Assembly (NCBI GenBank): GCA_964619285.1
Contig: CAZUCT010000380.1
Location: 1-5,256, forward strand
Source: CALKCV01 sp964619285
GTDB taxonomy: Bacteria > Cyanobacteriota > Cyanobacteriia > Cyanobacteriales > Microcoleaceae
Direction of reading: 5' to 3'
DNA length: 5,256 nt
Every line of letters starts with the position of its first letter. Position 1 is the stretch's first letter. Made by a program: the position numbers and the translations under genes. Positions 1 through 5,256 of the stretch are shown in pieces. The notes under the pieces are model-generated. The model saw nothing but the letters and a program-made list of their open reading frames with translations. It was not told the origin of the DNA and made no database searches.

Positions 1-652
1 CATCTATTCCCGACTTCAGAATGCCGATAATTTTCCCCAACTGACTGAAATAATACTCCTGCAAATCTATTTCTATTACCTGCCCTTGTAACCTTAAAAA
101 CTTCCAAACGCTGCCCGTAGTCACCGTTCCATAAATAGCTTTAACTTCCCTACCTTTACGCCGATTAAATAATTGAGCGCCCACCATTTCCGCCATGCAT
201 TGCCCCAAACCAGACTCGATATTATCGTTTTTTGCCTCCACCAATTTCTGGCGCTCGGCGAGGGCAACATCGCTACCGCTAAACTTGCCTGGCCGAGGGA
301 CAGTAATAACTGGTGCATTAATAAAAATTTGTTCTGCTGAAAGACTAATTAAAAAATCGCAAAAACCGTTTAATCCTCGTTCCAGATCCACGGTAAAATC
401 TTTACCCGAAAACAAACTAATATTATCCGATAGCTGCTGTTTTAGTTCGATTAAAATTGGCGCAATAATCATTTCCGATCGCGCTTTTTCCGAGGCAACT
501 GCCAAGGCTAAAGGAACGTTATATTCGAGGATTTTTTCTAGCATTTCGCTAATTTTGACCTCGGGAATGTTGGCAAAAATTCCCGCTTTCTCCACGAGGG
601 TTATTTCAAATTGCGTAACCACATCTTCGACGGTAAATTGACTGTATGGCAT
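1..652 (-). CDS. Cyanobacterial PD-(D/E)XK nuclease-like protein of unknown function, 3' end cut by window edge, with an in-frame palindromic insert
   Basis: I read this frame from an ATG at 652 (MPYSQFTVEDVV...) to the left edge: 217 codons without a stop, ending ...GKIIGILKSGID. It resembles a family of roughly 220-residue cyanobacterial hypothetical proteins, recognised from memory by SEMIIAPILIEL, GLNGFCDFLIS, VEAKNDNIESGLGQCMAEM and GTVTTGSVWKF. If that is right, only a few C-terminal residues are missing. The pattern E60, D99 and E139-A-K141 fits the core of PD-(D/E)XK nuclease folds; DNA cleavage by this family is inference. Residues 118-135 are encoded by a palindromic repeat (248-301) that also lies inside putA. 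It separates the strand INAPVIT from the VEAKN strand, which I believe are contiguous in relatives. No convincing ribosome binding site precedes the ATG. The gene starts 124 bp after the upstream gene, with a hairpin between, so it may be transcribed on its own. Base composition is more AT-rich than putA. Confidence 0.85.
   Translation of the reverse strand, partial: MPYSQFTVEDVVTQFEITLVEKAGIFANIPEVKISEMLEKILEYNVPLALAVASEKARSEMIIAPILIELKQQLSDNISLFSGKDFTVDLERGLNGFCDFLISLSAEQIFINAPVITVPRPGKFSGSDVALAERQKLVEAKNDNIESGLGQCMAEMVGAQLFNRRKGREVKAIYGTVTTGSVWKFLRLQGQVIEIDLQEYYFSQLGKIIGILKSGID
248..301 (-). repeat. Protein-coding palindromic element, copy A
   Basis: This 54-bp segment matches 4281-4334 at 47 of 54 positions, without gaps. 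Five of the seven differences are clustered at 260-264. Its ends carry the inverted hexamer CTCGGC (254-259) and GCCGAG (292-297). On the minus strand it is read as VPRPGKFSGSDVALAERQ, residues 118-135 of the nuclease-like protein. The true insertion boundaries may differ by a few bases from the limits of identity given here. The peptide is polar and rich in G, S, D, R and K, so it is probably a surface loop. Mobility is inferred from the second copy in an unrelated gene. Confidence 0.85.
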
Positions 653-713
653 GATAATTAATCAAAAGAAAATTGGGATGCAACAAATAGGCAGTTCTAG
701 AGAATCGGCCTGT

Positions 714-744
714 GAAACCCGATTTTTTTAAAAAACCGGGTTTC
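714..744. terminator. Long AT-cored palindrome, possible terminator between the two small genes
   Basis: GAAACCCG (714-721) pairs with CGGGTTTC (737-744). After one A/C mismatch, a T run (723-728) pairs with an A run (730-735). This gives a nearly perfect stem of about 15 pairs with almost no loop. It lies 33 bp past the stop codon of the 328-residue gene, so it could end that transcript. On the minus strand no separate T tract follows the stem, so it is not a textbook intrinsic terminator. The same GAAACCCGG core recurs at 5147-5160 and 5205-5233, which marks it as one member of a dispersed repeat family. Confidence 0.55.
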
Positions 745-776
745 CGATTTACCAAAGGCAATACAAGACCTGCTCT

Positions 777-1763
777 CTAGGGACGGAAACGAGTTAACAA
801 TTCCTCGCGAGATAAATCGGGCAATTGAAGAATTAAAGCCATATATTCCTCCGATGGGAGTGCGGCCAAAGGTTCGATAATTGCTGCCAATTCCTCATCC
901 ACCGCACCAAAACGAAGTCGAAGCATACCTTCGATACTTTGTTGGTATTTGCGGCGTTCCTGCTGGATGCGTTCTTCCAAGACTTGGCGTTGCTGGATTT
1001 GCTCTTGGAAGCGCTGTTCGTAAGTTAAGCGTTCCTCCTGGATGCGCTCTTCGTATTCTTGCTTAATTTGTTCGATTTCTCGGTCGAAAAGTGGTTCTAA
1101 TCGCATAATTAAACTCCTTTCTCCTCGGTCTAAACCTTGAGTAACTGCTAAATGCCTTTTGAAACTTAACAACAAACTGAGAACCGCTTGACGATAGGCA
1201 CTTCCTTTTGGCAATGCCTCCAACTCATCGATCGCTCGTTGTTGTTTCCTTCCTTTGCCTAGTATCCTCAACCACAGAGTATCTGGGGTTTCTGGTAACT
1301 TGTGAAGAACCACCACGGCACTCCTGAAAGTTTCCCCCAGGAAGTAGATGCCCGGCGGCCAATCTTTTTTTAGGTTAGCACAAACTCCCGATAAAGTGGC
1401 CGTCGATGCCGTGGGGGTTAGCACCCATAAGTAGGGCCACTGAGAACGATTTGCTTTCCTTTTGCCCCCTTTAGTGTTTCTTTCCAAGTCTCGACAAAAC
1501 TCCCTTAGTTTTGTCGCGCAGTCAAAGATTTCTTCCCCACTGGCAGCATTGCGGAATGGTTCAAAAATGGCAGTGGTTTCTGCCATTCTTCCCAGTAATC
1601 CCAATTGCTTTAAATCTTCTTTGAATTGTGGTTTGGGGGTAAACAATAAATCCATTTCTTTGACTTCTGCCACTACTTTTTTAGGGGTAGTAACGTCGCC
1701 GTAAGGTTCGAGCAATGTCTCCAAGTAATCTTTGGAGAATTGGTCGTGGATAAATCGTGTCAT
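777..1763 (-). CDS. Cyanobacterial hypothetical protein with coiled coil and DUF4351-like C-terminus
   Basis: The product is 328 residues from the ATG at 1763 (MTRFIHDQFSKDYLETLLEP). An upstream TTG at 1835 in the same frame is rejected because it lies in a hairpin arm and encodes an atypical extension; MTRFIHDQF is the start I recall for relatives. Function is unknown. Residues 1-210 form a compact domain with the conserved-looking stretches VVAEVKEMDLLFTPKPQ (30-46), LLGRMAETTAIFEPFRNA (56-73) and PYLWVLTPTASTATLSG (110-126). The VKEMD segment recalls the Rpn/PD-(D/E)XK-like proteins common in cyanobacteria, but I cannot assign a catalytic core. Residues about 226-280 are rich in E, Q and R and predicted by eye as a coiled coil, with an internal 25-residue repeat. 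Residues about 278-326 (LRLRFGAVDEELAAIIEPLA, then LPDLSREELL) resemble the DUF4351 tail. No signal peptide or membrane segment is visible, so it is probably cytoplasmic. It begins 123 bp after the putA stop codon. Automated annotation may mislabel such proteins because of the coiled coil. Confidence 0.85.
   Translation of the reverse strand: MTRFIHDQFSKDYLETLLEPYGDVTTPKKVVAEVKEMDLLFTPKPQFKEDLKQLGLLGRMAETTAIFEPFRNAASGEEIFDCATKLREFCRDLERNTKGGKRKANRSQWPYLWVLTPTASTATLSGVCANLKKDWPPGIYFLGETFRSAVVVLHKLPETPDTLWLRILGKGRKQQRAIDELEALPKGSAYRQAVLSLLLSFKRHLAVTQGLDRGERSLIMRLEPLFDREIEQIKQEYEERIQEERLTYEQRFQEQIQQRQVLEERIQQERRKYQQSIEGMLRLRFGAVDEELAAIIEPLAALPSEEYMALILQLPDLSREELLTRFRP
955..1053 (-). repeat. Imperfect 75-bp-period direct repeat inside the coiled-coil coding region
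   Basis: The 24-bp segments 955-978 and 1030-1053 differ at only three positions and lie exactly 75 bp apart, which is 25 codons. On the protein they correspond to EERIQEER (238-245) and EERIQQER (263-270). This suggests that the coiled coil grew by in-frame duplication, although repetitive E/Q/R codon use could also produce part of the match. Confidence 0.6.
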
Positions 1764-1803
1764 TTTTCTAAAGAGTGCGTTTTTTGGTAGATGAAAATGT
1801 TGT

Positions 1804-1836
1804 TTTGGTTGCGAGTCTATGCGACTCGCAACCAAA
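1804..1836. repeat. Perfect 14-bp hairpin upstream of the 328-residue gene
   Basis: TTTGGTTGCGAGTC (1804-1817) is the exact reverse complement of GACTCGCAACCAAA (1823-1836), with a 5-base loop. It lies 41 bp before the ATG at 1763 and directly abuts the 25-bp tandem repeat after putA. It could terminate the putA transcript, stabilise its 3' end or affect translation of the downstream gene. There is no T tract directly after the stem on the minus strand, so terminator function is uncertain. Confidence 0.7.
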
Positions 1837-1885
1837 TCGCTAAAGCGATTGCGGCGAACTATCGCTAAAGCGATTGCGGCGAACT
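1836..1885. repeat. Perfect 25-bp tandem duplication directly after putA
   Basis: The units 1836-1860 and 1861-1885 are identical. Each contains the small palindrome ATCGCT-AA-AGCGAT followed by TGCGGCGAACT. The array ends one base short of the putA stop codon (1887-1889), so on the minus strand the transcript runs straight into it. With the adjoining 14-bp hairpin it gives the putA mRNA three consecutive potential stem-loops. Confidence 0.9.
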
Positions 1886-1886
1886 T

Positions 1887-4800
1887 TTACTCGAAGCCTT
1901 CGATAGGTGCGAATCCTTGTCGCTGGACGTTCTCGGTTATGGTTCGGGGTTCTAGGAATTGTAGCAGATAATCGGGACCGCCGGCTTTAGAACCGACTCC
2001 CGATAGTTTGAACCCGCCGAAGGGTTGCCGGGAGACGATCGCCCCCGTTATCCCCCGGTTGATATACAGGTTCCCCACCTCAAACTCTGCTTTGGCGCGT
2101 TCTATATGAGAAGGAGTCCGGGAATACAAACCGCCAGTTAAAGCATACAGGGTACCGTTGGCAATTTCCAACGCTTCGTCAAAATTCTGGGCCTTCATTA
2201 CCGCTAACACCGGTCCGAAAATCTCCTCTTGCGCTATCGTCGCCGTCGGTGGTACGTCGGCAAATACCGTCGGTCCCACAAAATAACCGACTTCGGGGGC
2301 AGTCACTTCGATCGCTACCCGACCTTCTGCCTTGCCCTTCTGGATATATTCCTTAATCCGCTTTTGGGCCTTGGCATCGATAACCGGTCCGACTTGGGTA
2401 CTCGGTTTTGCCGCATCGCCGACATTGAGCGATCGCGTTGCCTCCACCAACCGTTCCACAAACTTATCGTAAACGGGGGCTAACACGATGGCCCGAGAAC
2501 AAGCAGAACACTTCTGACCGCTGTAACCGAAAGCAGACTGGATCGTTCCGGCAACTGCTTGGTCGAGATCCGCGCTTTCATCGACAATAATCCCGTTTTT
2601 GCCTCCCATCTCGGCAATAACCCGCTTGAGATGTTTCTGCCCGGGGCGCAAAACCGCCGCTTCGGCAAAAATGCGACATCCTACTTCTTGGGAACCGGTA
2701 AAAACGATGGTATTGATGTCTGGATGCTTGACCATAAACTCGCCGACGGTGGAACCTTTACAAGGAACGTATTGAAATACTCCCGGCGGCATCCCCGCTT
2801 CCACCAGAATTTCGGCAATTTTGGCAGCGATAACCGAGGAAACTTCGGCGGGTTTTAATAAAGTGCAATTGCCCGCTACCAAAGAAGCGACCGTCATGCC
2901 CGTAGGAATTGCCATCGGGAAGTTCCACGGAGAAACGACCAAAGTGATGCCGCGAGATTGGTAGTGGTAGCGATCGCTTTCTCCTGCCACATCGAAAATA
3001 TAACCGCTTTCCAACCGTTCCATCTCCGAAGCGTAGTAGCGACAGAAATCTATGGCCTCGGAAACTTCCGCATCTCCCTGTTGCAGCACTTTCCCGACTT
3101 CAAAAGTCATCCACGCGGTCAGTTCGTAACGCCGCTTTTCCATGATGTCCGCTGCCTTGCGCAAAATATTCGCCCGTTCCTTTGCCGGAGTCTTGCGCCA
3201 CTGGGGCAATGCTGCTTTGGCGGCGGCGATCGCTTTTTCTGCCTGTTCTTGATTAACTAAACCGATTTTGCCGACAACTTCCTTCGGGTTAGACGGGTTG
3301 AGAGATTCCACCGTGTCTATAGTATTAAGGCGATCGCCGTTAACCAACGGTAAATAAGTCTTACCCAACTCTTCGCGAACTAAAGCAAGACCGTTTAACG
3401 CTTTCTGCCGGAGTTTGGCATCGGCATAGTTAGTATCGGCGGCGTTGGGGAAGACGACTTTGGCGGTGTCGTGGATGGTACCTTTGCTGTCGCCAGAGGG
3501 CGCTGCCAATAATTCCTCCACCGGACGTTCTTCGGAACTTTGGCGGATAAAAGAACTGTTGGCGGTGTTTTCCAGGAGACGGCGTATTAAATAAGACATT
3601 CCCGGCAAGAGGTCGCCATAAGGACAGTAAACCCGAACGCGATAGCCCCGTTCGACTAAAGCTTTTGCCAGTTTGTCGCCCATGCCGTAGAGGACTTGCA
3701 TCTCGAAACAGCGGCGGGGTACTTTCAGGGTTTCGGCGATCGCCATTGCCTTTGCTTGGGAACGAACGTTATGGCTGCCGATGGCGGAGTAGATATATTG
3801 ATGGTTCTCCAACATTAACTGGGTCAGTTTCTCGAAGTTGGCATCGGTGGCCGCTTTATCGTTATAGACCGGTTGGGGCCAGTGGTTTTGGAGGGCGGTT
3901 ATAGTTTCTTGGTCCCAGTAGGCGCCTTTGACCAGGCGAACCGTTACCGGGCAACCGCGCTTTTTCGCCCATTCGATGATGCCCCGCAAGTCTGCTTCGC
4001 TGTCGCGGAGGTAAGCTTGGGTGGTGATGCCGATGTCGGAACGTTGCCGAAATTCCTCTTCCATTAAGAGTTCTTTGAGGATGGCGAGGGTGAGGTCTTT
4101 ATATTTGTACTGTTCCATGTCGAAGTGAACTGCCACTCCGAGTTCTTGGGCGCGGCGGAGGAGGGTGCGGATGCGATCGCTCGCCCGTTCCTGGGAACCT
4201 TTGGCATCTAAGGGGTCGAATTGAGAATAGAAGGCCGTGAGTTTGACTGAAACTTGCACTCGCGGGAGTTGTTCTGTTTCCTGGCGCTCGGCTCCTTCAA
4301 CATCGCTATCGCTAAACTTGCCTGGCCGAGCGACGTCTGCCTCGTCTATTTGGGGCACCGACGACCAATTTTTCGCCGCCCCCGCCAGTTGCGCCATCAA
4401 TTCCAAATAGCTATCTAGGTAAGATTGCGCTTCGGTTTCCGTGATGACCGCTTCCCCCAGAAGGTCGACGGTGAAAGCCATTTTTTCCTTGCGCTGCTTT
4501 TCGAGGGTTTTGACGATTTTTTCTACGTTCTCCCCGGCGATGTATTTGTGAGCGAGGGTTTCCACCGCCGGCGCTACGGTGGTAGCTGCCAGGTTGGCGG
4601 GCATGGAGTCGGGGTTGGCGAAGTCGAGGAGTTTTTTGAGGGCGTCTGGGAGTTCGACTTCTTCGGCGGTTAGGTATTCTTGCAGGTGGGCGGCTATTTC
4701 CGGTTTGCTGTGGAGGGCCGGCAGGCAGTCGATGAACCGGAATAGTTGGACTCGGAGGCCGGGGTTAGACATGGCCCAGTCTAGGAGTTTATCGTCCCAC

Positions 4801-4922
4801 CGCCCCAGGTCTTTGATTTGTCCGAAGAGCGATCGCTTTTTCTCTTGGGTGGCTGTTAGAAGCTGTTTGGCTATTTCTAGGGTTTTTGGTTCGTAAGCTG
4901 TTTTTTCTGTTTGAGCTACCAT
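1887..4922 (-). CDS. putA: Bifunctional proline dehydrogenase / L-glutamate gamma-semialdehyde dehydrogenase
   Basis: The product oxidises proline to pyrroline-5-carboxylate with FAD, then the hydrolysed semialdehyde to glutamate with NAD+. It has 1011 residues from the ATG at 4922 (MVAQTEKTAYEPKTLEIAKQ); an in-frame TTG at 4940 would add six residues, but the M-V-x-Q start fits my memory of cyanobacterial homologues. Residues 1-195 are the helical N-terminal region. The proline dehydrogenase barrel spans about 220-465, with VSVKLTAF, YLRDSEADL, VRLVKGAYWD (328-337), EMQVLYGMGD and YLIRRLLENTANSSF. The aldehyde dehydrogenase domain spans about 520-1000, with PWNFP, the general-base glutamate E771 (IAEMGGKNG), nucleophile C805 (SGQKCSACSR), EEIFGP and GAIVSRQPFGG. 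There is no N-terminal ribbon-helix-helix domain and no extra C-terminal domain, so this is the short, non-repressor PutA type of about 1000 residues. Residues 197-214 come from a palindromic insert. All seven HIP1 octamers of the window lie here. No clear promoter or ribosome binding site is visible. Confidence 0.97.
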   Translation of the reverse strand: MVAQTEKTAYEPKTLEIAKQLLTATQEKKRSLFGQIKDLGRWDDKLLDWAMSNPGLRVQLFRFIDCLPALHSKPEIAAHLQEYLTAEEVELPDALKKLLDFANPDSMPANLAATTVAPAVETLAHKYIAGENVEKIVKTLEKQRKEKMAFTVDLLGEAVITETEAQSYLDSYLELMAQLAGAAKNWSSVPQIDEADVARPGKFSDSDVEGAERQETEQLPRVQVSVKLTAFYSQFDPLDAKGSQERASDRIRTLLRRAQELGVAVHFDMEQYKYKDLTLAILKELLMEEEFRQRSDIGITTQAYLRDSEADLRGIIEWAKKRGCPVTVRLVKGAYWDQETITALQNHWPQPVYNDKAATDANFEKLTQLMLENHQYIYSAIGSHNVRSQAKAMAIAETLKVPRRCFEMQVLYGMGDKLAKALVERGYRVRVYCPYGDLLPGMSYLIRRLLENTANSSFIRQSSEERPVEELLAAPSGDSKGTIHDTAKVVFPNAADTNYADAKLRQKALNGLALVREELGKTYLPLVNGDRLNTIDTVESLNPSNPKEVVGKIGLVNQEQAEKAIAAAKAALPQWRKTPAKERANILRKAADIMEKRRYELTAWMTFEVGKVLQQGDAEVSEAIDFCRYYASEMERLESGYIFDVAGESDRYHYQSRGITLVVSPWNFPMAIPTGMTVASLVAGNCTLLKPAEVSSVIAAKIAEILVEAGMPPGVFQYVPCKGSTVGEFMVKHPDINTIVFTGSQEVGCRIFAEAAVLRPGQKHLKRVIAEMGGKNGIIVDESADLDQAVAGTIQSAFGYSGQKCSACSRAIVLAPVYDKFVERLVEATRSLNVGDAAKPSTQVGPVIDAKAQKRIKEYIQKGKAEGRVAIEVTAPEVGYFVGPTVFADVPPTATIAQEEIFGPVLAVMKAQNFDEALEIANGTLYALTGGLYSRTPSHIERAKAEFEVGNLYINRGITGAIVSRQPFGGFKLSGVGSKAGGPDYLLQFLEPRTITENVQRQGFAPIEGFE
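4281..4334 (-). repeat. Protein-coding palindromic element, copy B, inside putA
   Basis: This is the second copy of the 54-bp element seen at 248-301. Its inverted ends are longer here: CGCTCGGC (4285-4292) and GCCGAGCG (4325-4332). It encodes VARPGKFSDSDVEGAERQ, PutA residues 197-214 counted from the ATG at 4922. The insert sits between the helical N-terminal region (ending NWSSVPQIDEAD) and the first barrel strand (LPRVQVSVKLTAF). That is a linker position, so insertion there could leave enzyme function intact. Confidence 0.85.
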
Positions 4923-4959
4923 TTTGGGCTGTTTTGACAAGAGTTGCTTAAGTTAATTA

Positions 4960-5063
4960 GGGATTGAGCCATTTTTTCGTAGGTTGGGTGGAACGGAGTG
5001 GAACCCAACATCATTAGTTGTGGTTCGCTCCACCCAACCTACGAAGAACTAAAACTCAATCCC
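4960..5063. repeat. Nested 104-bp palindrome (cruciform or MITE-like) upstream of putA
   Basis: The outer arms GGGATTGAG (4960-4968) and CTCAATCCC (5055-5063) enclose perfect 17-bp inner arms, TTCGTAGGTTGGGTGGA (4976-4992) and its reverse complement (5029-5045). A competing smaller hairpin is possible on the left side, with TTGGGT (4984-4989) pairing with ACCCAA (5003-5008). The CGTAGGTTGGGTGGAACG...GGAACCCAACA theme is a common intergenic repeat in cyanobacterial genomes, as I recall. It starts 38 bp upstream of the putA ATG and would fall in or near the 5' leader or promoter. Confidence 0.85.
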
Positions 5064-5146
5064 TTCTCTTGTTATTTTAGCTTGAATGGCCCTCAAACGG
5101 GGCAATATTTTTCGTAGGTGGGGCCTTATGCTAGAGGGGCGATCGA

Positions 5147-5160
5147 GAAACCCGGTTTTT
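5147..5160. repeat. GAAACCCGGTTTTT repeat arm
   Basis: This 14-mer is the exact reverse complement of 5220-5233, so the two could form a long-range stem across 59 bases. It also shares the GAAACCCG core with the palindrome at 714-744. Confidence 0.7.
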
Positions 5161-5204
5161 CCAACAATACCTTCGCCAATTTTTCAAGGCTAACTCACCC
5201 CCCA

Positions 5205-5233
5205 GAAACCCGGTGGGCAAAAAACCGGGTTTC
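5205..5233. repeat. GAAACCCGGT / ACCGGGTTTC hairpin
   Basis: Perfect 10-bp arms (5205-5214 and 5224-5233) enclose a 9-base loop, GGGCAAAAA. Together with 5147-5160 this gives two left-type arms competing for one right arm. It could act as a terminator for a neighbouring gene outside the window, but no flanking T tract supports this strongly. It belongs to the same dispersed family as 714-744. Confidence 0.75.
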
Positions 5234-5256
5234 GCAAATTAGATAGGGTGCCGAGA

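Larger units (their letters stand above)
4923..5256. other. Gene-free, palindrome-rich region upstream of putA
   Basis: I find no convincing reading frame in these 334 bases on either strand. They hold a nested palindrome (4960-5063) and two GAAACCCGG-type sites (5147-5160 and 5205-5233). The putA promoter should lie here, but I cannot point to defensible -35 and -10 boxes. A fragment at 5110-5122 (TTCGTAGGTGGGG) resembles the arm of the nested palindrome and may be a decayed copy. The gene to the right of the window is not reached. Confidence 0.6.

Noticed and set aside
121..318. 65-residue minus-strand frame containing QASLAVAML
   Set aside because: It is an out-of-frame shadow of the nuclease-like gene. 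It is open partly because the palindromic element is stop-free in this frame too.
195..641. 148-residue plus-strand reading frame
   Set aside because: It lies antisense to the nuclease-like gene, whose minus-strand frame shows family motifs and catalytic-type residues. The plus-strand product is not recognisable.
1764..1835. TTG-initiated N-terminal extension of the 328-residue protein
   Set aside because: The start falls inside the arm of a perfect hairpin and the added residues are not typical of the family. The ATG at 1763 begins the recognisable MTRFIHDQF.
1860..1869. Shared TATCGCTAAA between the 25-bp tandem repeat and putA copy B (4307-4316) of the palindromic element
   Set aside because: A 10-base match without matching flanks is too short to claim that the two repeats are related in a genome rich in CGCTA-type words.
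1836..1885. Possible CRISPR array
   Set aside because: The two 25-bp units are directly adjacent with no spacer between them, so this is a simple tandem duplication.
777..4922. Proline-catabolism operon including the downstream genes
   Set aside because: Spacers of 123 and 124 bp with strong hairpins separate the genes, and neither small protein shows features linked to proline metabolism.
4923..4940. TTG start adding six residues to PutA
   Set aside because: The ATG at 4922 gives the expected-looking N-terminus, and neither start has a clear ribosome binding site, so the common codon is preferred.

Overview
The window looks cyanobacterial, most likely from a filamentous, repeat-rich lineage. 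The evidence is the octamer GCGATCGC (HIP1, the cyanobacterial highly iterated palindrome), present seven times in the largest gene, and two small genes that resemble families I know mainly from cyanobacteria. The genus cannot be fixed from sequence alone.

All three genes lie on the minus strand, so transcription runs from right to left. From the right: (1) about 330 bp without a gene, rich in palindromes (4923-5256); (2) putA (1887-4922), a complete bifunctional proline dehydrogenase / L-glutamate-gamma-semialdehyde dehydrogenase that oxidises proline to glutamate; (3) a 123-bp spacer with a perfect 25-bp tandem duplication and a 14-bp hairpin; (4) a 328-residue cyanobacterial protein of unknown function with a coiled coil and a DUF4351-like tail (777-1763); (5) a 124-bp spacer with a long terminator-like palindrome; (6) a nearly complete small protein with a PD-(D/E)XK nuclease-like signature, cut by the left edge (1-652). 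The spacers and their hairpins argue against a tightly coupled operon. Nothing links the two small genes to proline metabolism.

The most notable observation cuts across the genes. A 54-bp imperfect palindrome occurs twice, once inside the nuclease-like gene (248-301) and once inside putA (4281-4334). The copies share 47 of 54 bases, lie in the same orientation and are read in the same frame, adding the peptide RPGKFSxSDVxxAERQ to two unrelated proteins. In one it sits just before the ExK catalytic strand; in the other it sits just before the first strand of the proline dehydrogenase barrel. Four of the element's six frames are free of stops. It behaves like a small mobile, protein-coding palindromic element, analogous in concept to the Rickettsia palindromic elements.

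At least three other repeat types occupy the intergenic DNA: a GAAACCCGG/CCGGGTTTC palindrome family at both ends of the window, a nested 104-bp cruciform-type palindrome upstream of putA, and the tandem repeat directly after the putA stop codon.
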